From: Xanthomonas sp.
Lineage (GTDB): Bacteria > Pseudomonadota > Gammaproteobacteria > Xanthomonadales > Xanthomonadaceae
Assembly: GCF_017163755.1 (NCBI RefSeq)
Contig: NZ_JAFIWC010000010.1
Coordinates: 1-64,000 of the forward strand
DNA length: 64,000 nucleotides
Direction of reading: 5' to 3'
Below, piece after piece: positions 53,864 to 63,405 of the stretch (position 1 is its first letter; each line of letters begins with the position of its first letter). The position numbers and the translations under genes are program-made. Under the pieces are notes generated by a model. That model saw only the letters and a program-made list of their open reading frames with translations, had not been told where the DNA came from and searched no databases.

Positions 53864-54654
53864 CTCCCGACCCCGGGCAGGCGCTCAACGGGAATGAAGA
53901 AGACGTTGAGGATCGGACCGCCGTCGAAATCCACGAAGGAATCGGATTGCTTCAGGTAACGGCAAACCCGGTAGTTCCGGCCGGCGAAGAACTCGGCAAG
54001 ATTCGGATAGCTGAGGGGATTGTGCTCGACCATGAAAGCCGGTCGGCACCTGTCGATGGTGTTGGCCAGCCCGGCCACCACGGAGTCCTCGAGTCCTTCC
54101 ACGTCGATCTTCACGACGTCTACCTGGAGGTTCAGCTCGTCGAGCGGAATCACCTGCACCACGTTCTCGACCAGCTGGACATGCCGGGAAAGGCCGTCGA
54201 TATTCATGTGCTTCTCGAGGTTGGCACGCACCGCCTCGGGGTTCATCGACGCATAGTTCGTGAGCGCGAAACCCCGGTACACCGGGGTGAAGAGCGTGAA
54301 GGACGCCGCACCGCGGCCAGCGCCGACCATGCGGAAGTCGAAGGGCCAGCCCTTCGCGCGAAGCGCGGCAAGCGACGCCTCGTGCGCGGGATTGGGCTCG
54401 ATCGAGAAAATCGACTTCTGCGGCCGAAGGTGATGCATCGACCGAGCGGAGAGCCCGTCGTTGGCGCCCACGTCCAGCATCAGGTCGCGATCATTCGCCA
54501 GCTTGCTCAGGCCATGGAAGTCCGCGTCGTGCGGCAGCATGAACGGCAGGCGGCCGACCACCCAGCGCGAGAACACGTAGAGATAGATGTTCGAGACGGC
54601 GATCCGCTGCAAGGCGTCCTTGAGCCGGAAGACGGTTTTTACTGGAGCAATCAT
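53860..54654 (-). CDS. FkbM family methyltransferase
   Basis: 264 residues. The SAM-binding region is DLMLDVGANDGLSARSMHHL, then IFSIEPNPAHEASL, and the FkbM hallmark VDVVKIDVEGLEDSVVAGL with AFMVEHNP. By family it is a sugar O-methyltransferase. The N-terminus has a hydrophobic stretch near residue 20-40 but no clear TM. It overlaps the large membrane protein by four bases. Confidence 0.88.
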   Translation of the reverse strand: MIAPVKTVFRLKDALQRIAVSNIYLYVFSRWVVGRLPFMLPHDADFHGLSKLANDRDLMLDVGANDGLSARSMHHLRPQKSIFSIEPNPAHEASLAALRAKGWPFDFRMVGAGRGAASFTLFTPVYRGFALTNYASMNPEAVRANLEKHMNIDGLSRHVQLVENVVQVIPLDELNLQVDVVKIDVEGLEDSVVAGLANTIDRCRPAFMVEHNPLSYPNLAEFFAGRNYRVCRYLKQSDSFVDFDGGPILNVFFIPVERLPGVGR

Positions 54655-54697
54655 GTGCTGGCACCCAAGAAAAAACTATTGAATATGAGGTTGGAAG

Positions 54698-55495
54698 TCA
54701 GTTCTTTCCGAACGCTTGCGCCACGACTTCCAGCGAGTCGAACAGGTCCGCCAGGCCAAGATTCTTCATTTCGAGCGAAACCCACCCTTCGTAGCCTTCC
54801 GACTTCAGCAGTCGGGCCAGCTCGGCGTGTTCAGAGCGGTTGACGATCTTCACCAGGGCCGGCTCGCTGATCTGCACATGGCTGGCATAGGGAATGGCCG
54901 CAGCCACCGAGGCGATGGGCTCCTGGTTGGCGATGATCGTGCCCACGTCCAGGTTCAGCCTCAAGGACGGGGAGTCGATGAGCCGCACCAGTGCCAACGC
55001 CTCGGGTGTGGTGTTGAGGTAGTTGGTGCCGTAAAGCGTCGGATTAGCCTCCATCCCGATCACCACGCCCTTCCGCTCGGCGTAGGCCGCACAGTCCGAG
55101 AAGAATCGAATCCCTATCGGATACTGCCCCGCATTTTCGATGACCCGGTTTTTAGGACATCCGAAAACGATATGAGGCACGCCGACCTCCACAGCAAAAT
55201 CAATTGCCGAATGGGTGTATCGCAGCAGGAAATCGCGCTCATCTTCCGACCCGAAGATCCGCTCGCTCAACCCATACCAGACCGACTGCATGGAGCATGT
55301 CTCCAAGCCCCATGCGCTGCGGAATTCCGCGACCATCGATGCCGCCAGGCGCCGGCTGTACGGCTCGTACGGATTCACCGGAACGAGCCGGGTTGGCGCA
55401 ATCTCCAGCCCGGAGAAGCCCTCGGCCCTCAGCTTCTCGAAAACAGCTTGGTCATCTTCTGATCCCCATCCGATATTGGACGCTGCGAGCTTCAT
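54698..55495 (-). CDS. Sugar phosphate isomerase/epimerase (xylose isomerase-like TIM barrel)
   Basis: 265 residues of the AP-endonuclease-2/xylose isomerase-like superfamily. The start KLAASNIGWGSEDDQAVFEKL, then GLEIAPTRLVPVNPY and IGMEANPTLYGTNYLNT, carry the metal-ligand Glu; NLDVGTIIAN and HVQISEPALV carry further ligands. Its sugar substrate is unknown. It overlaps the aldo-keto reductase by four bases, so the two probably work on the same intermediate. Confidence 0.85.
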   Translation of the reverse strand: MKLAASNIGWGSEDDQAVFEKLRAEGFSGLEIAPTRLVPVNPYEPYSRRLAASMVAEFRSAWGLETCSMQSVWYGLSERIFGSEDERDFLLRYTHSAIDFAVEVGVPHIVFGCPKNRVIENAGQYPIGIRFFSDCAAYAERKGVVIGMEANPTLYGTNYLNTTPEALALVRLIDSPSLRLNLDVGTIIANQEPIASVAAAIPYASHVQISEPALVKIVNRSEHAELARLLKSEGYEGWVSLEMKNLGLADLFDSLEVVAQAFGKN

Positions 55496-56454
55496 CTACA
55501 TTCCTCAGATGGAGAATCCACGCGCACCCAGAACTCGTCCGGAATGGCAGTTTCCAAGGCGCGCACGTTTTCCTCCAGTTGAGCGGGACTGCTTGCCCCC
55601 AGCACGGGAAGGACGCCTCCCCTGAGCACCCACTGCAGCGCCGCATGACTTCCTTTCACATCGAACTCTTGGCACGCACTGACGAAGTGATCGATCCGGG
55701 CCTTGTTCTGCTCGTAGATCTTCTCCGTCTTGTCGTAGCCAATCTGCTCGCTTTTCGAGATACGGGATCCGGAGGGGACGCCATCGCGGTACTTACCGGT
55801 CAACAGGCCTTGCGCCAGTGGCGAAAAACCAAGCATTCCCACCCCATTTGTCTCACAGAAAGCCCTGACGCCGTTGGCATCAATTCTGTTGATCGCATAC
55901 GAGAAAATGAACTGTTCCAGGATCGGCTTCTCCATGCCGAGGCGATCACACACTTCATGGCATTCCAGCAGCGCCTCAATGGGCCATTCGGAAGTGGCCC
56001 AGTACAAGATCCGCCCGGAATCGATCAGGCGGTCATACGTCCTGACCACCTCCTCCATTGGAACTTCAGGATCGTAGCGATGAGCGTAGTAAATATCCAC
56101 ATACTCGACGCCGAGCCGGGCGATCGATTGCTCGAAGGCCCAGCGGATGTGCTTTCGGCTCAGCCCCTTGTGGTAGACATGAGGGCCGATCGGCCAGGAG
56201 CCTTTGGTCGCCAAGACAAATTCTTCCCTGGGGTATCTTTCCAATGCCTGCCCCAGCAGGGATTCGGCCTTGCCCATTCCATAGTTGTTGGACGTGTCGA
56301 AAGAGCGCATCCCCAGATCCCAAGCCGCATCGACCATTTCCCGGGCGAACCCGACATCGGTCTTTTCGGTGCCAATTGTCAATGCACTGCCGAAGGTGAG
56401 GCTCGACAGCTTCAAGCCGGAGTTTCCAACCCTGACGAACGAATTCATGTCCAT
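55492..56454 (-). CDS. Aldo/keto reductase
   Basis: 320 residues, TIM barrel. The AKR landmarks are FGSALTIGTEKTDVGFA, FDTSNNYGMGKAESLLG with catalytic Asp and Tyr, LATKGSWPIG, and YYAHRYDPEVPMEEV. Catalytic Tyr and Lys positions look intact. The start at 56454 was chosen; ATG at 56448 is a close alternative. With the isomerase it forms a pair that could make or remodel a keto-sugar in the O-antigen pathway. Confidence 0.88.
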   Translation of the reverse strand: MDMNSFVRVGNSGLKLSSLTFGSALTIGTEKTDVGFAREMVDAAWDLGMRSFDTSNNYGMGKAESLLGQALERYPREEFVLATKGSWPIGPHVYHKGLSRKHIRWAFEQSIARLGVEYVDIYYAHRYDPEVPMEEVVRTYDRLIDSGRILYWATSEWPIEALLECHEVCDRLGMEKPILEQFIFSYAINRIDANGVRAFCETNGVGMLGFSPLAQGLLTGKYRDGVPSGSRISKSEQIGYDKTEKIYEQNKARIDHFVSACQEFDVKGSHAALQWVLRGGVLPVLGASSPAQLEENVRALETAIPDEFWVRVDSPSEECR

Positions 56455-56479
56455 ACCCGTAGTCCGTGTAGTAATGAGG

Positions 56480-58528
56480 TCACTTCCGGTGGCGCAACCT
56501 AGCATTAAGCCATGACAGGCCACTCACGTGCCAGATCTTGCGAGCGACTACATAAAATGGGCGCACACGCTGCGCGAAGTGGTTGAATCGATCCAGACCC
56601 GGCACGACGGGCATTGGCGGCTGGCCATGTCCGCTAAGCTTGTCGGCGACGGCCACAGCCGCTACGGATTCGTGGAAGGCGTCGTACAGCGCGTTGATCT
56701 CATGCGAGAAGTTGGTGGGCATGTCGTACTGCAGCGCCCAGAACCCTTTCGCCTCAACCTGCGCGTGTACCGCGCGGTAGCGGTGGAAGTAGCCCTCGCT
56801 CTCGCGCAATGTGAGGTGACGCGAACGATGCAACTCGACATCCGCGTCGTTTGCACGCAGCACAAGGGTGAGTGCCAGCAGGATGTCAAACCGGACCAGT
56901 GTCGACAGATCCAGCGCCACAAGCGCTTGGCGACTGAAAAACAGCGTGCCGAGCTGATGCTCGGCGATGCTGTCCTGGGTCCAGCGGTACAGGCCAACCG
57001 AACTGCTGTTGCGCAGGATGCCATTAGCGCTCGCTGGAGCTTCTGCCTTGAATGCATTGACGAAGAAGCCAGCCACGAACACGGTTGGCCGATTCTCGCG
57101 TGCGGCGTTCAGCGACCAGTCGAGCGCCTTCTCGAAGTAGTCGTATTGCGGGAAGTCAAGCTGGTTGAAGAATACAGCATAGTCACCCTCAACCAGGCCG
57201 GAAGCGTCGAACAGCTTGGCACCCAAACGCTGCTTGTTCCACTCGCCCTCGTCACTCTGTGGAGGCGAGAAGCTGAATTCGACGTTGGTCGGCTTATCGG
57301 TCGGCGCGTTCTCGCGCCAACGCGGGCTGCGGACGATGATGCGGACGCGATGGCGCGACTGGCTCTGGAGTTCCGCCGCAGCGCGCAGGATATGGGTCAG
57401 GTTCGGGAACACCTGCTCATCACTGGCATCGTCCTGCTTGCTCCACGGATCGTGGTCGATCAAGACCACGTCCACGACGACACCAGCATCGGCAGCAGCC
57501 AATGCAGAATGATGTTCCTCTTTGATCGCCGCCAGAGTCGCGTCGAGCTTGGTTTCGAACGAGTACTCTTCGGCGATCAGCTTCTGCGCTGCGCGAACGC
57601 GCCGATTCGCCTCCTCGGGATCAGCCAGGATCTGGTTCAGCGCCGCTTGGATGGCGTTGGCGCGCTCCTGCTCGGTCTCCCCGGAGAAGTAATACACCAG
57701 ATCCCCGAACTGCTCGATGACATGCGGGTTGCGATCGGAGATGACCGGCGTACCTGACACTAGGCCTTCGAACACACGGCCGGAGGCCGTGCGCGACTTC
57801 AGGTGCGCGGGCGAAGAGACCGCCAGCACCGCGCCGTACTGTCGCATGGTTTCGAACATGCTGACGCCGTCGAATGGGATCTCACCGCGGTAAGAGGTGA
57901 AGCCGGCCCACGGATCGATGCCTTCCAGCTTGCGCGGCCCATAGAAGTCAGCGATGCCGCGCTCCTGCAGCACATCTAGCAGACCCTGGGCACGGCCGGA
58001 CTTGCCGCTGCCGCGCTCCCAGTTCACACCGCAGTAGAAGACCTTGGAAGCTTCTGCGGCCACTGCCGCGCCGCCCAGCGGATGCGGCGGCACCAGCGCG
58101 CTGCGCGAGGCAGAGCCGATCAACGACAGGCCCTTGTCCTGCCACTCGCTGCCCAGCACCTGGCGGATATGTTCCTTCAGCAATGCCGAGCCGTTGAACA
58201 GATAACCATCGTAAGCGCGCAGATGCTGGATCAGGTTGATCCGGTAGTTGGACTGGAAATGCATGAATTCCAGCGGATTGGCCACCCATAGGAACGTGCG
58301 CAGATTCAGGAACTTCGGCGTGTCGTAGTGGAACGAAATGGCGAAGTCGTACTTGTCAGGCAGATGTACATCGTTGATGCACTTTCCGGTGGCGACGTCG
58401 AACCCCAGGAAGTCAACCACGGTGATGGGATAGCCGGTCTTCCTCATTTTCTCGATGAGTTCGTACTCGGCGTTCTTGATCTTAGGCCACTGGGAGATCA
58501 CCAGGACCCGTGGCACCGCTGACGACAT
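56480..58528 (-). CDS. Large glycosyltransferase of O-antigen synthesis
   Basis: 682 residues, ATG at 58528 overlapping the fcl stop (TGATG); a GTG at 58531 is the alternative. The first half (about 1-345) is GT4/CgeB-like: LVISQWPKIKNAEYELIEKM, FYCGVNWERGSGKSGRAQGL, ASGRVFEGLVSGTPVISDRN. The second half (about 360-600, beginning VVVDVVLIDHDPWSKQDD) is a separate domain with GT2-like spacing but weak motifs. I cannot name donor or linkage. The two-domain size suggests two transferase activities, as in some O-antigen polymerising enzymes. Confidence 0.83.
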   Translation of the reverse strand: MSSAVPRVLVISQWPKIKNAEYELIEKMRKTGYPITVVDFLGFDVATGKCINDVHLPDKYDFAISFHYDTPKFLNLRTFLWVANPLEFMHFQSNYRINLIQHLRAYDGYLFNGSALLKEHIRQVLGSEWQDKGLSLIGSASRSALVPPHPLGGAAVAAEASKVFYCGVNWERGSGKSGRAQGLLDVLQERGIADFYGPRKLEGIDPWAGFTSYRGEIPFDGVSMFETMRQYGAVLAVSSPAHLKSRTASGRVFEGLVSGTPVISDRNPHVIEQFGDLVYYFSGETEQERANAIQAALNQILADPEEANRRVRAAQKLIAEEYSFETKLDATLAAIKEEHHSALAAADAGVVVDVVLIDHDPWSKQDDASDEQVFPNLTHILRAAAELQSQSRHRVRIIVRSPRWRENAPTDKPTNVEFSFSPPQSDEGEWNKQRLGAKLFDASGLVEGDYAVFFNQLDFPQYDYFEKALDWSLNAARENRPTVFVAGFFVNAFKAEAPASANGILRNSSSVGLYRWTQDSIAEHQLGTLFFSRQALVALDLSTLVRFDILLALTLVLRANDADVELHRSRHLTLRESEGYFHRYRAVHAQVEAKGFWALQYDMPTNFSHEINALYDAFHESVAAVAVADKLSGHGQPPMPVVPGLDRFNHFAQRVRPFYVVARKIWHVSGLSWLNARLRHRK

Positions 58529-59457
58529 CACAGCACACCTTCATGGGCGATGTACCAGTCCCACGTCTTCTGCAGACCCTCCTTCAGCGTGTTGTCGCTG
58601 CGGAAACCAGTCGCGTTGATCTTGCTGAGGTCATAACCGAGATATTCGCGACCGTTAGGCTTGCTCAGGTCCCAGTCCACGCGACCCTGCATGCCAGACA
58701 CCTCCGTCAGCGCCTCGACCATCTCGCGGATGGTGTAGACGTTGCCGCTGCCGATGTTGACCGGGCCTTGGACGTTATCCATCGCCAGCAGCGCGGCCTT
58801 GGCGGCGTCTTCCACGAACAGGAAGTCGCGCTGCGCGGTACCGTCCCCCCACACAGCGACGCGGCCACCAGCGCGCTTGGCTTCTTGGAAACGCTTGATG
58901 AGCGACGGGATCACGTGCCCATGCTCGGCGTCAAAGCGGTCGCGCGGCCCGAACAGATTGCAGGACACGATATAGGCCCAGTCCAGCCCGTAGCTTTCGC
59001 CGTAGGCACGCAGCATGCCTAGCATGGCGCGCTTGGCATGCGAGTAGGAATCTTCGGACTTGTGCGGTTCGCCCATGAAGATCATGTCTTCGGTGAAGGG
59101 CTGCGCCGGCGGAGGATACGGGTACACCGCGCCGGTTCCCATCACGGCGATCTTGCGCACGCCGGCCTTCTGCGCCGCGTCCACCACGCTGGTGTTGATC
59201 AGGATGTTGTCGTAGAACGACAGCGCCTTGTTCTTCATATTTCCCATGATGCCGTAGACACGACCCGCGCCATGGAATACATACTGCGGCGCGATCTTCT
59301 CGAAATAGCGGCGCGTTGCGGGAAGGTCGACCAGGTCGCATTCCTCGCGACCCACGGGCACGACGTTCCGGTAACCCAGTGCGCGGAGGTGTTCGACCAT
59401 CGCAGAGCCGAACAGGCCCCGCGCACCGGTCACTACGATCTTGTCTTCCTGCTTCAT
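58528..59457 (-). CDS. fcl: GDP-L-fucose synthase-like reductase/epimerase
   Basis: Converts GDP-4-dehydro-6-deoxymannose to GDP-L-fucose. It has 309 residues from the ATG at 59457, preceded by a GAGGGA Shine-Dalgarno. Cofactor motif VTGARGLFGSAMVEHL; catalytic region MGTGAVYPYPPPAQPFTEDM and YSHAKRAMLGML (YxxxK); GHVIPSLIKRF, VWGDGTAQRDFLFVEDAA and INVGSGN-type GPVNIGSGNVYTIREM match Fcl/WcaG. A GDP-sugar reductase of different stereochemistry is possible. Partner gmd is 12 kb away at the end of the same operon. Confidence 0.9.
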   Translation of the reverse strand: MKQEDKIVVTGARGLFGSAMVEHLRALGYRNVVPVGREECDLVDLPATRRYFEKIAPQYVFHGAGRVYGIMGNMKNKALSFYDNILINTSVVDAAQKAGVRKIAVMGTGAVYPYPPPAQPFTEDMIFMGEPHKSEDSYSHAKRAMLGMLRAYGESYGLDWAYIVSCNLFGPRDRFDAEHGHVIPSLIKRFQEAKRAGGRVAVWGDGTAQRDFLFVEDAAKAALLAMDNVQGPVNIGSGNVYTIREMVEALTEVSGMQGRVDWDLSKPNGREYLGYDLSKINATGFRSDNTLKEGLQKTWDWYIAHEGVL

Positions 59458-59595
59458 GCCATTCCCTCTATACCAATTCAAAACGCATCCACAGCTGCGG
59501 ACGGCGAAATATAAGCAATCCCCATACGCCGCGCTGGTCGCCCTGAGGCGACCATGGCAACATCGTCACACACGCGGCTTGCCAAGCTCAACGAC

Positions 59596-62031
59596 TTACA
59601 CCAGTTTTGGCTCCCGATTAGCCAGTTCAGCGCAAGCTGCTTCCAGCCGTCCGGTCCGATCGATCAATTCCCGGCTAGCCAGATCCAATGCATCGGTGCG
59701 TTCGGCAAGCAAGGACCGCAGTTCGTCGAGCTCGGCCTGCAACGCCCGCGTCCGTGCCTCGGATTCCTCCAGACGCCTGGTTCGCTCCGAAAGCTGCGCA
59801 CTGACGTCTTCCAGCCGCCGCGTACGATCAACGAGGATTTCTCGCACGCTAACCAATTCATCAGTACGACTAACCAGATCGGCAGCGGCGCTTTCCAGCC
59901 GCAAGGTGCGATCATGCAACTCTGATCGCAGCGCGCCGAGTTCAACATCGCGGTAGCGTAGCTGTGCGCGACCTTCTGCCTGATCACGGGTAACGATTTC
60001 GTATTCGTTGGCGAAACTCGCATCCAGCGCACGAACGTCGATCTCGCCTCCCGCGGCCAGCAAATGGATGCCATTGGCGCAGCGCGCCAGATTGTCCCAA
60101 GCTAGCGCGTATTCGCGGATACCGTCCCCGTGGTTGAAGAGATTCGGATGCTCCGGCAGCAACAGCACGTCGTCCAGGCTCACCGATAGCAGGCGGCGCC
60201 CCACCTCCAGCCCCTGCAGCCAAAGATCACGCGCCTGCTCCACTCTGCCTAGCGCCAGGGCCAGCCGCCCCGCCTCGAACCACGAGGCGGTCGTCTTGGT
60301 CAGCAAGTGTACGCCGAAGGCTCCTGCGTCGATCCGGGCGCAGGCAACGAATGCATCGATGGCCGCGTCGAGCTTCCCCTGAGCGCGCAGCACCGCTGCC
60401 TTGACGTAGGCGAGCGACACGCGCCAGCGCAGAACCATCCGCCCTTCGCCCGGGGCCTGAATGTAGTTGTCGATCCGCCCCAACAGCGCGTCGACGGTCG
60501 TCGATGACGGCAGCGCCGATTCCAGCAGCGCATAAGCCTGCACGCACAGCGCGGCACCTTCGTCAGCGGACCCGGCAGCCGCCTGCTTCAGCACATTGGC
60601 AGCATATCGCCCGCGTAGCGCTGCAGAAGAGGCACGTTGGCCAATCGTGATCATGGATAGGCCCAGCCACGGGTTGGCGTATTCCTCGGCGTATTGCACT
60701 GAAGGATGGCCGGACGCTGCGACGTGGTCGAATACACGTTCTTCGTACGTGGCGGCGGCAAAGGGCGACTTCATCCCCACCATTAGCCACCATTCCGCGC
60801 TCCAGGGCTCTCGAGTCTGCGGGTCGACGGAATACAGCTCGCGTTGCTTCCTTTCCCAGACGAAGCGTTGACCGACGACCTTGGCCTGGCTAGCCGACTG
60901 CACGTACGCAGCTTCCACATCGAAATCGTTGGAGATCTCCGTGCGCAGACGGTCGAGGTCGTACACGTGCAGGTGGTAAGGATTGGGGTCCTCGCCACTT
61001 TCGTCGCTCCAGTCGTTGGGCACGCTGACGATCACCCGCCCGCCCGGTGTCAGCACGCGCTCGAACTCCTTGAGCAGACCTTGCGGATCCGCAACGTGCT
61101 CCAGCGTCTCGAAAGAAATCACCGTATCGAAGCTGGCATCCGGGTAGGCGTGCAGCGCCTGAGGCAGGTAGCCACATACGTAGGCACCGCGCGACCGATC
61201 GCCTGCATAGCAGAGGTTGGCATAGTCGACGGCATACTCGCTGCCATCGATCCCGGTGACGCTGGAGGCACGGGTCAGCGCGCGGACGACGTGACCGCCA
61301 TAGCCGAGGCCGCAGGCTGCGTCGAGCACGCGGTCATTGGGGCGGATGAAATCGCAGGCCCACTGATAGCGGATCACATGCGCGTCGGAGCGCTCACCGG
61401 TATCGCGCAACATGTCCATGTGCAGGCCGCGCTCCTCTTCCAGCGCAGACAGCGGATAGGCGGCCAGCGCGGCATCGGGGATGCGTTCGAGCGCCACGAG
61501 GATGTCGCCGTTCTCATGGTTGAGCGAGTCGTAGGGATTGAGCCGGTAGTAGCGCGGATGCTTGCGAAAACCGGCGGCAAAACAGAGCCGCTCCCACCAG
61601 GCGCGGGTCCGCGCGACGCCATTCTCATCGATGGATGCCGAGGCAAACCGCAAGATGGCGTCGCGACTGCATACGCGGCGGATTTCCGCCAATGCCGTGC
61701 GCACGCCGTCCTCATCCATGCATTCAAGGCAGCCATCGGACACGACGACATCGAACTGGCCATCGCCGAAGGGCATCGCCCGGACATCTCCTTGGACGAA
61801 GCGGCCGGGCATTCTTGCATTGGCATCGTCGACGAGCGCGCCATCGAGTTCGAGTCCGCTCGCATCGACGCCCTGGCGCAGCAAGGCCTCGGTCAATCGC
61901 CCTGCGCCTGAACCAACGTCGAGCACCTTGGCCAGACCGCATGCCGTGACAACGGCATTGGCGAGCCCAGCGCTGCGTTCATTCGACCGGGCCGGACTAG
62001 CGCCTCTTGCTTTCATTCTCTTCACCGCCAT
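59596..62031 (-). CDS. Double-methyltransferase protein with 14-residue-repeat coiled coil
   Basis: 811 residues. Two class I methyltransferase domains: SAM motifs AKVLDVGSGAGRLTEALL (about 34-51) and RVLDAACGLGYGGHVV (about 233-248), the second followed by ISFETLEHVADPQGL. A helical, TPR-like middle follows (about 470-690). The tail (about 705-802) is seven 14-residue units of LhxRTxxLExxxxx, a predicted long coiled coil. It resembles in plan WbdD-type chain terminators whose coiled coil sets O-antigen length, though no kinase domain is seen. Starts three bases after wzt with AAGGA nine bases before the ATG. Confidence 0.86.
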   Translation of the reverse strand: MAVKRMKARGASPARSNERSAGLANAVVTACGLAKVLDVGSGAGRLTEALLRQGVDASGLELDGALVDDANARMPGRFVQGDVRAMPFGDGQFDVVVSDGCLECMDEDGVRTALAEIRRVCSRDAILRFASASIDENGVARTRAWWERLCFAAGFRKHPRYYRLNPYDSLNHENGDILVALERIPDAALAAYPLSALEEERGLHMDMLRDTGERSDAHVIRYQWACDFIRPNDRVLDAACGLGYGGHVVRALTRASSVTGIDGSEYAVDYANLCYAGDRSRGAYVCGYLPQALHAYPDASFDTVISFETLEHVADPQGLLKEFERVLTPGGRVIVSVPNDWSDESGEDPNPYHLHVYDLDRLRTEISNDFDVEAAYVQSASQAKVVGQRFVWERKQRELYSVDPQTREPWSAEWWLMVGMKSPFAAATYEERVFDHVAASGHPSVQYAEEYANPWLGLSMITIGQRASSAALRGRYAANVLKQAAAGSADEGAALCVQAYALLESALPSSTTVDALLGRIDNYIQAPGEGRMVLRWRVSLAYVKAAVLRAQGKLDAAIDAFVACARIDAGAFGVHLLTKTTASWFEAGRLALALGRVEQARDLWLQGLEVGRRLLSVSLDDVLLLPEHPNLFNHGDGIREYALAWDNLARCANGIHLLAAGGEIDVRALDASFANEYEIVTRDQAEGRAQLRYRDVELGALRSELHDRTLRLESAAADLVSRTDELVSVREILVDRTRRLEDVSAQLSERTRRLEESEARTRALQAELDELRSLLAERTDALDLASRELIDRTGRLEAACAELANREPKLV
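59626..59919 (-). repeat. Seven 42-bp coding units (14-residue coiled-coil repeat)
   Basis: Seven consecutive units of 14 residues, each beginning like LHDRTLRLESAAAD, LVDRTRRLEDVSAQ and LIDRTGRLEAACAE. One unit (TRALQAELDELRSL) has lost the RT. Fourteen residues are two heptads, so the number of units sets the coil length. Confidence 0.85.
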
Positions 62032-62034
62032 AGA

Positions 62035-63405
62035 TTAGTTTCCTTGCCGGCGCCAAGTGGCATTCATGCGCAGATCGATGACACCGCCAAAGAAGTACTC
62101 CTCCTTCCGCATCAGCACCTGAAAGAACGCTGCCTCGTCCACCCAGTGCAGCATCCGCTGCGCCAAATAGTCGGGGGTGTCTTCATGGGACACCGACGCT
62201 TGCACTTCGTACAGATTGACGCCCAGCACGCAGTCGCATTCGAGTTCGACCTCGAAACGTTCGCCTGCGTGAATCTGGCGCCGCCAGAAAGTTTCGGCGG
62301 AGGGATTCTCCGCCATGCGCTGCATGTCCTGATTCAAAGTGCCCCAGGAGTAGAGCTTGACGCCTTCCTTGTTGCGGATGCGCACGCCCACAGACAACTT
62401 GTCCGTGGTGATCTGCGACTCGCAGACCACCTTGATGCGCAGCCGTTCGCCGGGATAGAACACGCTGACACCGGTGCCGTCTGCCGCAAGGGTCGTGACA
62501 CTAAGGATGCGTACTCCACCGTCGCCGAAGGTCAACCGGTCCGAACCGATCATTGACGCAACCGGCGCCTGCGCCATATCGGTCTGCCCCGACTCTTCGC
62601 TCTTCAGCATTTCGGTCAGACTACTAAAGTAGGCCGCTTCTTCGTCATGCAAGAGCCTGCGGTAATTCAGCACCACATTGGCCGACGCACCCCAGTCCAG
62701 CTGCCTCCCGTTACTCAACAGCAGGCAGCGGCTGGTCAACGTCCGGACGCTCTCCTGATCATGCGAGACAAATAGCAAGGACATGCCGTCGGATACCAGC
62801 TTCTCGATCCGCTGGAAGCAACGCTTCTGGAACAGCGCATCGCCGACGGCCAACGCTTCGTCCACGATCAAGATGTCCGGTTCGACCTGCACCTGCACCG
62901 CGAATGCCAGGCGCACCAGCATGCCACTGGAGTAGGTCTTGACCGGCTGGTCGAGATGATCGCCGATGTCAGCGAACGCCGCGATGGCATCGAACTTGCG
63001 GTCGATCTCGTCGGCAGTAAACCCCAGCAGGGCAGCGTTGAGATAGACATTCTCGCGACCGCTGAACTCGGGGTTGAAGCCCGACCCGAGTTCGAGCAGC
63101 GCGGCTACGCGCCCTTTCACCTCGACACGCCCCTCAGTCGGCGCCAGCGTGCCCGTCACGATCTGCAACAAGGTGCTCTTGCCACTGCCATTGCGGCCCA
63201 GAATGCCGACCGACTCGCCGCGGCGGACGTCGAAATTAACGTCGCGCAGAGCCCAGAACTCGCGAAAGTACTCACGCTGGCCTAGGCCGGCCGCGCGACG
63301 CAGGCGCGGCAGGACGAACTGCTTCATTCGGTCGCGAGGCGTGTCGTACATCTCGTAGCGCTTCGACACCGACTCGACGTGGACAACGATCTCGTCAGAG
63401 GACAT
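62035..63405 (-). CDS. wzt: O-antigen export ABC ATPase Wzt with C-terminal binding domain
   Basis: ATPase of the ABC-dependent O-antigen exporter, 456 residues, ATG at 63405 (11-base overlap with wzm). Walker A is GRNGSGKST (70-78); the Wzt-type GRVAALLELGSGFNPEFSGREN follows; the signature is KTYSSGMLVRLAFA; Walker B is DILIVDEALAVGD. The extra C-terminal domain (about 300-456) is a beta-rich module, in the family a binder of the methylated chain end, which fits the methyltransferase gene next to it. Confidence 0.95.
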   Translation of the reverse strand: MSSDEIVVHVESVSKRYEMYDTPRDRMKQFVLPRLRRAAGLGQREYFREFWALRDVNFDVRRGESVGILGRNGSGKSTLLQIVTGTLAPTEGRVEVKGRVAALLELGSGFNPEFSGRENVYLNAALLGFTADEIDRKFDAIAAFADIGDHLDQPVKTYSSGMLVRLAFAVQVQVEPDILIVDEALAVGDALFQKRCFQRIEKLVSDGMSLLFVSHDQESVRTLTSRCLLLSNGRQLDWGASANVVLNYRRLLHDEEAAYFSSLTEMLKSEESGQTDMAQAPVASMIGSDRLTFGDGGVRILSVTTLAADGTGVSVFYPGERLRIKVVCESQITTDKLSVGVRIRNKEGVKLYSWGTLNQDMQRMAENPSAETFWRRQIHAGERFEVELECDCVLGVNLYEVQASVSHEDTPDYLAQRMLHWVDEAAFFQVLMRKEEYFFGGVIDLRMNATWRRQGN

